Below, one piece after another: positions 37,301 through 52,300 of a stretch of 64,000 nt of DNA. Numbering within the stretch: the stretch's first letter is position 1; every line of letters begins with the position of its first letter. The position numbers and the translations under genes are program-made. The notes beneath the pieces were generated by a model. The model saw only the letters and a list, made by a program, of their open reading frames with translations, was not told the origin of the DNA and made no database searches. Source of the DNA: Paragordius varius (taxonomy: Eukaryota > Nematomorpha); the NCBI GenBank assembly GCA_964247055.1, contig OZ176054.1:11222001-11286000 (forward strand), given 5' to 3'.

Positions 37301-40300
37301 TATACATTCAGCGAATGCTAGCTGCAAAAAAGATGACAGCTAACGACGACGGCAAGACGTTATTTCTCGCTTACGCAGGAATGTCGGTCACAAAGAAATT
37401 CGACCGATTCCTTTTCCCAAATTCGCTTGATAATACCTCCTGGCCGGACATCATTGAAGCCGGCAGGAATATTTACAAATCGAATAGGATAAACATATTC
37501 CAGGCCAGATTCAATTTCGTAAAACTTCGTCGGAAAGGAAATGAAACTTTTACGGAATTTCTTTTACGAATCAAAACCGAAGCCGCAAAATGCAAATTCA
37601 AGCTTGACATCTATGAGAAAATGCGCGACGTGTTCATTGCAGGCCTGGGACTGAAAAAATTAGAACTAGATCCGTTTACTAGATTCCCCGATGCTACGTG
37701 GGGAAACGAAGCTGTATCCCTCAAATAAGTGGTAGACATTGCCCTCAACTATGAAAAAGCACATCAACTAACAACAATAGATGGCCAGATATTGCAGACT
37801 AAAGTTCGGAAATACCAAAACAAGTGTCAATTCTGCGGGTTAGGTCATGCACCCGGCAGATGCCTAGCTTGGGGCAAACAATGTTATAAGTGCCAAGGCT
37901 GGAATCACTTCCAACCGTGCTGTAAGAAGAAAAAGATTATCAACGTTCAGCATGTCGAATCTGGATCCACCCCCAAAATAACAATAATAATAAATGGCAA
38001 CATGATTATAGACACAGGTTCAAGCGTATCTATAATTGATTGTCAAGCGTGGGAAAAATTGGGGAGCCCTAGTTGCAAAAAACAGGCCAGATTCGTATAG
38101 CTATGGTGGCCAAAGAATCAATTCCAAGGGTAGTTGTATGGTCACGGCAAAATCTTTGGCGTGTATGGTTGTAAGCGGCAAGAAGGCCCCATCAATTCTT
38201 GGTTGGGATTGGCTACAAGAATTCCCGAATGCCATAAAACAGTCGATAAATTGTCGTAAATGTTTTAATATTAATACATTTGAGGAAAATTCTCTTGTTA
38301 ATAAATTTAATTGATATTTTTGTGAAAAGTTAGGGTGTTTTTAAAAAACAATACAAAACCAAAAATTTTTAAGTGTCGCCGCATCCCGATACCGCTAAAA
38401 GAAAAAGTCGACTCTAAAATTAAGAGACTTTTAGAAGCGGACATAATCAAACCATTAGACCCTACGACTGAGAAACTAACCTGGGTCACTCCTATTGTTT
38501 GTATAACAAAAGCGAATGGTGCTTTAAGGTTATGTGCAGATTATCGTATTGCCATAAATCCGCATCTAGTAGATGTCATTTATAATATGCAGACATTTGA
38601 CCAATTAGTAGTTTCCAAAATAGGATTAGGAGAATCATTTTCGGTAATCGATTTGAAAGACGCATATCTGCAATTGCCAATAGATCAAGAAAGTCAAAAG
38701 TTACTAACAATTACCACACCCCTAGGGGATTTTACCTATAAAAGGCTTCCCTTTGGCCTAACAAGCGCTCCCTGCATTTTTCAAAGATTAATGGATAAAA
38801 TTTTAGGTGACTGCTTAGGAACAGCTGTATATTTAGACGATATTTTAATAAAAGGAAAAAACCGCAACGAACATAAAAGAAGCTTAGAAAAGGTATTTAA
38901 GCGTTTAGACGAATCTGGTTTAAAATTAAGTAAAAGCAAACTAAATCTTTTCAACCGTCGTAAGCTATTTGGGGTATGTTATTTCAAAAAACGGCATATC
39001 AGCCGCCGATAAAGTTAAAGACATACAAGACTTCCCAAGACCCACTGAAACAACACTCAAGTCCTTCTTGGGCTTAATAAATTTTCACACACGATTCCTC
39101 CCGAAATTGCATGGAAGTTTGGCTATACTTCACGACCTAAGCAGTTATAAAAAACCCTGGATATGGACCAAAAACCACGAGGATTGCTTTAACAGAGCCA
39201 CAAATTCAATATGTCATACTGTTAAACTCCGTTCAACCCTGGGTTACCTATAATAATCAAAACAGACGCCTCGAATAAAGGGTACGGAGCTGTATTACTA
39301 CAGACCACGCAGTAGGATATAAATAAACCCATTGCCTACGCATCTAGAAAGTGGTCTAAACCCGAAGAAAATTATTCAGTGATAGAAAAGGAATCACAAG
39401 CCATACTTTTCGCTTTTGAAAAATTTAGAACGGTTTATTACGGGGAAGAAATTTGAACTGCGTACTGATCACAAACCACTAATAAAGATGTTTGGAAAAA
39501 ATCGTAAACTAGACCAAATTAATAATTCCAATCTACTACGTTGGATATATAAAGCTAGCGAATTTAATTACAATCTACGGTACATTAAAAGCCACGAAAA
39601 CATTGCAGATCCATTGTCCCGCATGCCGACAGAACCACAACAACAAGACACAGAAAGCCTTCAAACAGCAGAAAATGTAAGATTTGTCAATAGTAATCTA
39701 TTCAATATAAATCGTGACCATATTAGAAGCCAGACCGAAACCGACCCTGTATTCGAACAGGTAATAAGAGCACTAAGAACAAACAACTCGTCCAATAAAA
39801 TATTATATCCATTTCACAGTTTTAGAAATGAAATTGAAAATACATACGGGCTATTATATTGGCATGATAGATTAATAATTCCCGAATCTCAAAAAATAAA
39901 TACACAATTATTACACTTCGGATCCAAAGCAATGTACGAACAAGCAAAACAAATAGTCTTTTGGCACAACATGGAAAGCGACATAAAAAAGTGGGTAGAT
40001 ACGTGTAAAAAGTGTCAAGAAAACCGTCCGATGCGAAAACTGAATCCTACATACAATTGGAACACGAATACAGCATATGGGAGAGATTACATCTAGATAT
40101 AGCAGCGAACAATTATTATTGGATATAACTTATTAACAGTTATTCTCGGTGGGTCGAAGTTAAACTATCGAACATGATATCGACCAAAAATATCTTAAAT
40201 CTAGACGAATGTTTCAGTCGATATGGATTTCCAAGAATGATAGTAACCGACAACGCGTCTTACTTTCCATCTGAGGAGTTAAAAAAATTCATGGAAACGG

Positions 40301-43300
40301 GAAACATTAAACATGTAACATCAGTTCCCATCATCCAAAAACGAACGGAATGGTGGAACGAGTAATATATACCCTAAAAACATTATCGGTCAGCAGAAGA
40401 CGGTGACCCACAATCAAAAATAAATAACAGGCTTTGGGGATACCGCACTAACATACACAGTGCTACAAATACATGTCCCGCTCTGCTTTTCCTAAAACGT
40501 ACCCTACCCAATCCAATCACATGACTACAATATCAACAAACAGACTTCTTAGACTATGTACAACCGAATCACAAATACCATGAAAACGAAAAAGTATACA
40601 TAAAAAATGAACTAGCAAATGGTTGGCGAGAAGGAATTGTAAATAAACGACTCGGAATACTCTCATATGAAATACAAGATGATAACAAAATCATCCGAAA
40701 ACCCGCCGACCAACTGAGACCAAGGGAAGGAGGTAAAAGAATAATGGGTAAGACATTTCTCCCGAAACCCCACCATCGCATGACTTATATGTTAGGTACC
40801 CTACTGCCACCGAATCCCCGACATTACCTCCACCCCAACCCTCGGAACCCATCCTTGAGTTGCCATCCCAACAAACACCCACTATAACACCTACCACTGA
40901 CACTCACACAGAACGGCAATACCCTACACGTATCCGACACCCACCACATAGATATCAGGGACAGAGAAAGAGTGATGTTAGGTTAGATCCTACTGTCGTA
41001 GATACAAACGCACCTATATAATCGTAATCACTTATAACTCTTTGTGATACACTAATGTGACCAGATATTAATAACCCTGACACAGTACAAAATTAGATAC
41101 TTTGCCTATTTTTTGCTTAAAAGCTCATTAGAAACAATTGAAAATATCCAACAAATAAATTTATGGTCCAGTTCCATTCGATTTTGGCTTAAAATTTTGG
41201 ATTATTCCAATTCTATTTTTGAGTTTAATATAAAATATTTGTTGTGTGTGTGTGTCTGTGTGTGTATGTGTTTAATATTAAAGTAAACTCAAACAAAATT
41301 TTATTATGCTAAAACTTATATGAAACAAAAATGAATTTACAAAACTTGATTAAATTACTATAAATTTATTTTGTATTTATTTTAAATTTAAAATCGCTTT
41401 TGCTAAAGCCCGGAGTGAAAGGGCCATTAGCCTAAATCTAGAGTCTGATATTTATAGTTCCGCCACTGCGCAAATTGGTGCATTCATAAGCGATTTGATC
41501 GGTCCAAAACCCAATTCCGTGTATATGCAGAAAATTAAAATTCTAAAAAGGCTATACTTTTTTACCGCAAAAGGAACCATTTATTTTAACAAAGGGTACT
41601 CTATCAAATTCTACAAAAAAATTTTTTTAAATAAAAGGTAATTAAGACATATAAAAAAATTTATAAAAGCAGTACAAAAGTCAGCGCAGTACAGGCGCGG
41701 TTTTTTTTTCGAAAACCCAGTACTGTACTGCGAAAAACAGCCTATCTGGTCACTTTATGATACACCTAGTTAATGTTAATTGATGCTTCAAGCAAAATAG
41801 TTATTATATAATTGCTGTATTATAATATCATACACACATGTTTGATTTCTGGTATTTAATAAATGTTTTCTGTATAATACAACTTTACTTCTTTCAGTAT
41901 CCAAAAAATATGAGTTATGCCGAACCTGATGGCATAAATAAATTTATATTTATGGTGATAATAATTTACGTTTATATTCGAGTATTTGGTTAATTAATGT
42001 TTTTTAAATATTAATTTCTAAAAATTTTATAAACAACAGCAGATAGTTAATGAATGCTAATAATTGTTTGATTTTAATGTTATTGTCTAAGTCAGAGTAT
42101 TATATAAAAAATTTATGACAATATTGAAAAAATATATATAGATATTAATTTTATAAAATTAAAAAATAAGACGTATTATAGCTTAAAACATACTTTTTAC
42201 CCTTCCACCTTGAACATATGCATATTTGCTTTTGTTAAGTATTGCAATATAAGGCAAATTAAAATTGCAATGTTTTTTTGTAAGATTTTCATGGTGAATG
42301 AACGAGTATAGGCAATACATCTTGTAATTTTCATGTTCAATTTCATGAAAACAAGCTTTTGACCAAATTAATGATTCTGTTTTTTTTGCCACTAAAAAGA
42401 TCCAAAAATAATGTTTAATATTATTCAATGTTAAATGGATTGTTTTACAGCAAAAAATAAAAGTTTTATATTTAATAAGCATTACACTGGACACCAAATT
42501 CTTCTGCCACTCGAGTTTTGCATTTTCTGGTATTTAGTATCATTTTAACAGTAAAATAAAAGTTATAACTCCACGTAAGAATTTTGTATAATTTGAGTTT
42601 TTGATTATACGCCCTCTTTATCAAAATTCTACTAAAAAATGTTTTTCTTTGAAAATATACAAGTAATGTCCATTTGTTATCATTCGAAAGAGTAATAAAA
42701 ACTCTATAAAATGCATACTAATATGTTTTACACCGACAGTTAATATTAGACATAGAGAGCGACAAACGCGCGAAGCGAGAGCATTTTTAATTAATATATT
42801 TTAAAACTAATGGATGAAAATAGCTTAAACTTTGTCTAGATGGTGGTGAATGTCCAAAAAAGAAAACAAAAAAAGTTTTTTTGATTAAAACATTTTTTAA
42901 TTGTTTTATGTCACATTTTTAAGTTTTTTGTTTTTTAAAAATTACCATCTCATCAATATTAGTTTATTTTCTTTGCGAGGCTGATAATTTGGAAATTTTA
43001 AAGATAAAAACAAAGTTTAAGGTATTTTTGATCTTATATTCATTAAGTAATAAATTTACAGTTGTAACTATGCATTTTAGTATCCACTAGGTAAAAGATT
43101 TATGATAATATAATTTTTATTAATAAAGCACACCAAAAGCTTTTTCATCATTTTTTTAAAATCTAATATATATATTATAATAATTTATATGATTTTCAAA
43201 TTAGTTTGTTTGTGAAAATTTTTAAGGGTTGAAAATTTCGATCATATAAACCCAAATAACTTATAGATTGTTATAAATGACTTAATATCATTTGTATGAT

Positions 43301-46300
43301 ACAGTTTTTCACACTCTTTCGAATAATATAAAATACATGGCTTCATATCTAAAACTTTTAATTTTCAAAATTTCGAGTTTAATGTTAAATTAAGGCCAAA
43401 AATTACAGATAAACTCTAATATAAAAGATTCTTAGGTGTTAGACCAATTTTTTTTTCAGATATGCTAATTATGTACTTTAATGAAATAAATTTACAAGAA
43501 TGGCAGTTAAAAAGAATCAAAATTTGTTGTCTAGTGTTATTTATCTGGCTTAATAACGCATTATCAATCGTAGTATGGGGGAAAAACAAAAAAATGTAAA
43601 AAAATTACATAAAATAAAGTAAGATAGGAAAAAATTGTTTAATCAACATTTAGCTGTTTTCTGCATACACTAAGTGTGTTCAATGTACCAAATCTGAATG
43701 AGACAGCATTAAAATGCATACTGTAATAATTAAAAAAAGTATAAGGGTCTCATTGAAACGATAAATCTACCAATCAGTCATACATTTTAATATTTGTATT
43801 CGGTTCTTTTAAGATTTGTAAACCGAATCAAAATTAAATTCCCTAATTAAAAAATTTGATTATCTCCAAAATTAAACATAAACCTTACAAATTTCTAAAG
43901 AAAAACACAAAAAAATAATTTTATGCAGTTTAAATATAATTATATATATATGTATATATATATATAATATCTTACCAATATTAATAAATCCATCAAAAAC
44001 CACAGTAGTGTTATCTTTAGAGGTACACATGACACTTTTATTATTATGAGCAAATTTGGCCACAGATGACTTCTCCCAGATATATCCATTTCTATCGCGG
44101 TATAAATAAGGCTGATTGTCATAGAGATATATGCTAAGGGATAGGGCTTGATTCTCGTTAGTCGTTACTTGCACATAACAGTCCGTAATATTAACGGTTA
44201 TGTTATACAGTTTTTTGAAGGCTTTTAGCGATTCCGTTATCTTTGCACCGTTAGCCATATATAATTGGGCGCTATAAGTGTGTTCTAATCAAATGAAGTT
44301 ATATTACACACATACGTCTATACTATATTGTTTACACCTAGAATTGGTTTTTTAATACTTCAAGGTGGCCCTTGAAAAAAATATTGTTGGACGGCAAGAT
44401 GAAAAACTGAGATATGACATTTAATAAATTATTGTTACATAAACAAACGTGTTAGGCATTTTTAAGTTTACGACCAACTTTAATACCTATGATGTTGTGT
44501 CAATCGGGGTAAATACAATTTTACATAAGAGTTTGCACAAAACCTGATCAATATGTTCTGATAGATAATTGGGTGCCTTTGGTCATGCTGTAAAGAGTAA
44601 AAAATTTTAAAACTTACTCTATATAAAACCGCAATAGCACACGCTATGATTATTTAAAAAATAACATTTAAATTATACATAAACAATATTAAAAATCAAG
44701 AGTATGTTTTAACATGATTGGAGCTAGTAAAGTTTTAAATTTTAAAGCTCTCTACTATGGGCTAGTGTTCAAATAATCGCAACGAGATTGCACGATAATA
44801 TTTTCTAAGATAATCCAAATAATGTCATCAAAAATTTTTATTTTAAAAACTCATAATACATTAAAAAATTAATTTTAAGCAAACTTAAAGCGTATTTTAT
44901 GGTTGAAAAATACGATAACATAAAGTTTAAGATTTTTAAATTAAAACACTTTTTTTATATCGATTATGCTCAATACATAACCTCAAATATTTTATTAAAA
45001 GATGTATGACTTTGAATCTAATCTAAATAGATTCGGAAGTAATATTAATTAAATTGACTTAAATGACGACATTTAAAAAATCCAAGTTTGTTCATCATCA
45101 AATTATGCAGAAAAGTTGTAGTGATTATCTTTAAATTTTATGCCGTTCTACCATACTACTTCAACATGCATACCATCGATTATACTTTAACAAAACTTTG
45201 TTAATTAAACTTAGTATCCATGCATTTTTTGACTTTTTTACGTCATCCTTTATTTAAAATATAGTATTGCGCATTCTGGAACTTTTTGTGTTTATTTTTT
45301 ATAAAGGATCACAAAAAATAGTTTTAAGAGCTATCTTGTATTAAAAATTGAGATAAATATAACATTGATTTATGTAGTAAGCTAGCACTTCCCAATTATA
45401 TAGCATGATGTGCTAAATAATTTTCTCATTTTTCGATATCTAGTAATAAGTATAGCACTTTGAGATACTTTATACATATATTTATGAGATGATATATAAT
45501 TTATCAGGATATAAGTAATGAGAATGTATTATTAAAATTCAATTTAAATTATAAAATGTACAAAATATTCCCATGAATTTTAAGGAAAACTACTTTTTTA
45601 AGATATTTCTTTGGCCCCGAAACTTGAGTTAAAAGGGCTTTGCATCTTATTTAACATACCCAAAATATTATACAATAATACAAAAATAAGTTATGCTTAC
45701 TTGGTTGGAAAGGTAGTGTTTTGCTTCTCAAAATATCAATCTTCTTTTCTAAAATAATATATAATGATTAACAATATGCATTTTAATCTAACATAATCTT
45801 ATAATTTTCGGGCTAAAACTTTATAAGCATTTAAAATATAACCAATTACCAAATTCTTTCATAGTTATAACCAATAATGTTATTTTAATTTGTTTAATTT
45901 ATTTTATATTTTAAACACGGTTGTTAGATTTGGATACAACACATTCATTTCAGTACTTCGAGTCAAATTGGGGTAGTTGCAGGCCTGGTTAAAAATATTT
46001 AATTCAAAAATATGGAATGAATTGTAACCATGGAAAAAATTTGCACCCATATAACGTTAATGAACCCAAATATATAAAAAAGTTCCATCAAAAATACTGA
46101 TATTACTTATTTTAATGTAAAACCGCAAGGTAAATTAGTCATGGGTGTGCATTACCTAAATTTAAATATAATAAAAGAAACCACTTATTATAATTCTATC
46201 ATTGTTTGTGTTATAAATGATAATTAGCTATATTCATGGTGTAAAAATAAATAAAGACGATATTTGAAAATATGTTGCAAAATAAAAATGGCGTCGAACT

Positions 46301-49283
46301 AATTTAATATGAAACTTTTTCCAAAAATAATTTATTTGAATATTTCGGCTTGTTTATATAAATTTATTAAGATAGAAGCATAAAATTAAATTAACACCGG
46401 TTCTTTCATTAATTTTTTAAAATATTAACTTAAATATAGTCTGGGATATTTAGATACCTTAATTTTAATCTAAGTGTTAATAATAATAGGGGGTTCATCA
46501 ATCATGCATGCAGTCAGTATCCCTACAAATGGTTACAACAAAATGGAGTAATTTGTTTAATTTAGATTTAAACTTCTTCCCTATTAATATGTTATTGTTC
46601 CATCTAACATTATAAACTGTCGTTTTGTATGTTTAGCTTAAACCGCGAACTGTATCAAAATTTTATTTAAATGATTAAAATAAGGGTATTATGACATTAT
46701 AACTATACAAATTCTTAAACACTTGGATACAACACATTCATTTTAATCCTTCGCAAATTGAGGTAGTTAAATACCCCAGGCCTTAAAATTAAATTCTTCA
46801 AAAAATATGGAAGGAATCGAAACCATGGCAAAATCTTGCACTTATATAACATTAATAACAGAAATATATAAAAAATTTATTCAAAAATATTTGATATTAC
46901 TTATTTAAAGTTAAAACCGAAAGGTAAAAATTTAGTCAACGTGGCATGCGTACACTGGTAAAATTGAAAAATAATAAAATATACATCTTTTTCTATTTCC
47001 ATAATGTTAGATGTAGTTTAAATAAAAAATTAGCTTTTACCCTTAAAATTAAATGAAGACGATATTTTGCAAAAATTTTGTATAATAAAAATGGCGTCGA
47101 AGAATTTTGACAAGGAACTTTTTTTTCAAAATTATTCAAATATTTTGGCATATTTATATAATTTTTATTAGGATAGAAGCACAAATTTAAATTGGGCCCG
47201 TTTCCATATTTTTTTAAAAATCCTAACTCAAATTTAATCTGGGATATTTAGATACACCAATTTGAATCGAAGTTTTAAATTCTTAAAATGTTGTGGGATT
47301 CATCTAATGACCACAGAGTCCATCTATGACTTTTTTATCCACTATTTTCCGGATCTATCGCTTTTTCGCTCACCTTCAACGGTATTCAATATGATTTTTA
47401 AAATCATAAGCCTACAAATATTGTTGGAATTGTTTTATTTAAGAATGTACCACGCTGATGCACAATATTTAGCTGGTCACAAGGAAAAGTTTTAGAGATT
47501 TTCAAAACTTGGAATATGATTTTGTGACGCCTCGTTAATTTATACAGAGGCATATGAGCTGAAACATAGAATTCTATGTAAAAAATTGGAATAAAGAATT
47601 ATAAAATTAATGTAAGCGTTTTATGGCAGTTTCCAGGCATCACAAACGGCGCAACGCTCGAGCTGAAAAAATTTAATTAGTAGAAAGAAATATCAATAAA
47701 ATAATTACAATTTGATTAATTAACAGTCTGATAATTTTGTATATATACTCTATGTACACCCTGATAGATAAAAGTATCCGAACTCTCATAATGCTTTTGG
47801 GTTTGCTCTTTGCAAAAAATATAGGAGAGTTTATAGTACTTTTCTGGTAACTCTATAACAAATTGGCGAATTCAGCGGATATTTTTCTAAATAAAAAATT
47901 TTTGGTGAAAGCTAAATTCTTCATCCCAAAAAATATCAAGAAAATATATCATGAATAATGTAAAAAGTAAATCAATTATAAAATTTATGATATCTGTGGG
48001 TTCAGAAAGTTTGAATTTTCAACACATCCAAAATGGGCATTTCTTAAACTAAACGCAATAATGCCAATATTGCGCAAAAAGTTAGATATGTGCTAATGAC
48101 ATAAAAAAATTTTTTTCGAAAAATTGGGTATTTTGCTTAAAAATTATATTTATAGCTAGCATTGGTGAAGCAAAACCTATTTTGAAGCATAGTGGAAACG
48201 GAGTAAAAACACTTTAAGATATTATGCTAACATTCATAACATTATGTTAAAATTTCTATCATCGCAGATTTTTGATTAAAAGTGATGCACTAAATTTTTG
48301 CGCTATGTCGGCATTTTTGTGTTTAGTTGAGGAACTGCCAAATTAGACGGGTCCAAAAATTTGAGATTTTTGGAAAACACATCTAAAAATTTATAATTTA
48401 AAATGTGTGTTTTACTTTTAAGTTAGTTGATATACATAAAATTTCTTAAGCAAAATATGCGCAAAATTCGCTACTCTCTGATATAAAGTTACCACAAAAG
48501 TAGTATTAATCTTTTTTTTAAGGCCCGAAACCAAAAGCAGCGTGAGAATCCAGAGATATTGATCTATTATTAGAAAGTCTATATATTTCATCAGGATATA
48601 TTTTATGCCCCCGGATTTTGTGGGCAGTGTATATAGGAGGATGATAACTACATAAAGTAGAGTAGTTTGATATGTTGGAAGTTGATATTATGGGAAAAGA
48701 ATGATCGATAATATAGTTGAATAAATTGCGACAATATTTGAATATAGAATATTCATAAAATAAAATATGGGGACATGTCCAATTGTGTTGTGATGGTATG
48801 TTTTATGAATATAATATATATAATAACAATTGGAGTAAATTGGTAATCTTCATATGCTTCAACATCAACAATTTACCTACAAACTTTTATAAGTAAAGAT
48901 CCCGTATTAAAAAATAATGTTGTAATCAATCAGCATATGTTATAATTAATCTAACAAATATGAAGCTAAATTAATAAAATTTTTACAAACATTTCGTATT
49001 TAAATATAATCTAAAATGGTCTAAATGATTTACACACACGTCTTAAGCTTCTACAATCACCAAGCGCAAATTTGCGTTTTTTCGCTAAAAATAATTATTT
49101 ACTCATTGCAATTAAAAGAGACACATGCATCCAAAGTACCAGAACGTTAACCTAATCGGTACGTAACATATATCGTTTTGGGGAAAAAATGACAAGCAAA
49201 ACCAGTTTATGACTTTAAGCAAATAATTGAACCAGGTAGATAAAAATAATACATGTATATTGATATTGAAACGTATAATGTTT

Positions 49284-49338
<55 letters not shown>

Positions 49339-52300
49339 ATTACCTTTGATATTGCCATGTTCAGCAATAAAAACTTCTAAATTAGAGGTAAAATTTAGTG
49401 TTCTGGAAGTATCTTTGCGTAAAGCATCATATGCAAAAATTATATTATCCTAAAGTAAAATATTGCAAATTAACTCTGGATTCATATTTTATATCGAATT
49501 TGGACATACGAATGTTACAATAAATTTGATAGGTTTGATTGAAATGTTCCTTTTTGAGAATAGGGTTCTCATCATAAACAACGCTAGAGTTTCCAATTTG
49601 TAAAAAACATTTAAATTTTTCCCATGTTATTGGAAAAATTTCCCCCTCTTTCGCATATACATCATGTTTTTCTATCATAAATTAAATTGAATTAGTAAAG
49701 CCGAAAGCTTATTTAATCGATAAATCTCGATAAATTAATAGCTATATTCAATATTTTAAAAAATCTCGATTTTATTTAAACCTTAGGCCACCAGTTTCTT
49801 TTAATTTCAAATAATTGTGAAAATTTTAACATTCGATTGTAAATATCAGCAGTTACTTAATTTAATAATGCTTGCAACAATTTGGGTTTTCTCATTGTAA
49901 CATATAACTGGTCTATCCATATGTCTATATTCGGCAATTTCACTTTGTTCATAGATAGAGAAGTTTTGTTTATAACATTCGTGACATCGAAATTTATTTA
50001 AGAAGTTTTTAAACAATCGATTTGAAGTCTGATTTCTAAGATCGTCTAGGACTTTGATATAGCATTTATGCTCCGAAAGCCTATCTCCCTTCTTTACATA
50101 TAAGAGTGAATAAGTATCTAAAAGTTACGATAAATAAAATGTAATGATAACCAAATTTATTATTGGATCAATTAATTTACAATTCAATACACTGTGAAGG
50201 CGAAAATAATAACCAGATATAAAATATATATTCTGAAAAATAGATGTTTTATGAGTTTAATGATACTTTCGGTTGAGCCTAACGAGTGATTTAAAATTAA
50301 AACCATTTTTGTTGTCACTGCCTTATATCGCAATATGTGCACATTATGCCGATTAAAATGGTGTAAGCTAAATGCTTCATTTAAAAAAATATTACTAAAA
50401 TATATCATAAACTATATAAATAATTTTTATAAAAAATTTAAAATATAAAATGTCTCAAACTTTTGGAACTAACCGCAAAAATGCCGTACGCGATTATTTA
50501 TTTAATATGTGCTAAATTTTGACATCAAAATAGTTTTTCCCGAAAAAATGAATATTTTGCTGAAAAATTTATTTTTTAGCAAAATTTTGGATAATTCGTA
50601 TTTTAAGAATGGTGGAAACGGTATATAAACACTTAATGATATTGTAAAAAATTCTTTTATATATTATTTGATAATGCTGCACATTTTTATAATATCAGGA
50701 TCTTATTATAGAATGTGTATGACTTTAAATTTTAAATGATTTTTTTGTAACAAAAACTTATTATTCTTACATAAACATTTTGAATCAAAATTCTGAGGTA
50801 AATTTTCTGCATCATCAAATCATATAAGGGGTTCTCTCACATCGTTTCCACCTTCATAATACCAAAAAAATTCAGATCATCAAAATTTTGCTTTAATTAA
50901 AAAATCCACTTTTTAGGAAGCATTTTTTATGACAAAATTTATTACATGTTTAAAAATTTTATCGTTTTTTTTTGATTTAGATTAAAAAATTCCATTTTAG
51001 ATAAGTTTAAAATTTAAGGCTTTCGGAGTTCACATCTAACATTTAAAATTTATAATGCATTTTTAGTTTATGATATAGCGATGTTTTTGAAATAAAGCAT
51101 ATAGCTTTCTCCAAAAAATTATAAGTATGTGCTTAAAATTTGCCATATAATGCAGTTACTACAAAAGTGGTAATAACTTTTACATCCACTTATAATACCC
51201 AAAACCAAAAGCACCTTGAAATTCCTGATACATATATTAATCTAAATAATTTTAGTGTGAGCTGTGTATATTTGTGATGGAATAATTTTATGTAATAATC
51301 AATTTTTTTAAAAACTTATATAAATTGAATATACCTTCATGTATTATCTTATATAGACATAAAAATGGCTACTTTCTATTAGACAATGAGGCATAAACGG
51401 CTTAAAAAAAGTTTTTTATTTTAAAAGTTTATTAAAAAAATTTATTTTATATGTATGCTTCAAACATTCACACCACCTCATTTGTATGATAAGGCGCGCT
51501 CTTTGCTTTTGATACAAAATCTTTTTCGATGATATATTAACAAAATTACATTTTTAAGATAAATTAATCAAAAATATTTAAAAAGAGATTCCTTTAACTG
51601 CCACGATATCAATTATTATCTTAAGTCGTTAACACACAGTTGTTTGATCAATACTTTTTTAACCCATATATATTTCCTTAGTAAACAATCTACAAAATAA
51701 TTATTAGCATTTAAAACATATTTCGATTTTGTCGCTTTGTAAAGAACCTTATAGTTACTATTTATTTAACTATATATTGTAAACATTACACAAAAAGTGT
51801 CAATTCAAAGATACTCACCTTTATTACATTATAAATAAAATATTTAATGGTATGATAAATAATTACCAAAGGTTATTTTTAATGTCATGTTGCGAAGATT
51901 TCTAAGTTTGGATATTCCATTATCTAACATATGAATAAATTTCAATCATTAAATTTTATTAACACTTCGATCAAGGTTTATAATGCTATAAGAATATAAA
52001 GCATATGATCTCAATTTAAAGCTTCAATTACAATAAAAATAATTATATATGGCTAATTATCTATGGCTAATTATCTATCATGAACTCTCCTCATTTATTT
52101 CGAATTATTTGGGGCGTTTTTATGAAAATGGATATTTATTTGAAAATTCAGATTTTGAAAATGTTTAAATTCAAATTTTTAAACATTTTTTTTGGATAAA
52201 AGTCGGAAATCAAAAATCTAATTTTATTACATACGCATCAAGCTAATTTAAAAATTATTATATTCAAACATTTTTTCATCATTTGTGCATGGAGCGAAAA

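Larger units (their letters stand above)
36911..41896 (+). mobile_element. Ty3/gypsy LTR retrotransposon fossil, interrupted by a hAT
   Basis: A fossil with a 5' LTR (36,911-37,115), a 3' LTR (40,978-41,896, enlarged by a 705-bp hAT insertion) and a 5-bp target duplication, gtatc, on both sides. Parts on the plus strand: gag near 37.3-37.7 kb, CCHC knuckles near 37.8-37.9 kb, protease (DTGSS) near 38.0 kb, reverse transcriptase (YLDD) near 38.35-39.0 kb, RNase H near 39.25-39.6 kb, and integrase near 39.9-40.4 kb. It is broken, with roughly eight to ten interruptions. LTR divergence of several percent suggests moderate age. It lies in the central intron of the main gene, opposite in strand. 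Confidence 0.9.
35486..42193 (-). other. Intron 8 of the main gene, holding inserted elements
   Basis: 6.7 kb separating the two exon cassettes. It holds a foldback MITE (36,070-36,815), a Ty3/gypsy fossil (36,911-41,896) and an inverted 165-bp repeat pair on either side. No signal-peptide exon for the second cassette and no terminal exon for the first were found here, which supports the single-gene model. Confidence 0.5.
45749..49343 (-). other. Intron 5 of the main gene
   Basis: 3.6 kb, inflated by a tandem duplication at 45,930-47,290 and a TA tract next to exon 5. The open frame at 47,262-47,495 (plus) has no recognisable features. Confidence 0.35.

Noticed and set aside
51300-51350. Thirteen-base microexon candidate in intron 2
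   Set aside because: The length gives the wrong phase and the required frame contains TGA.
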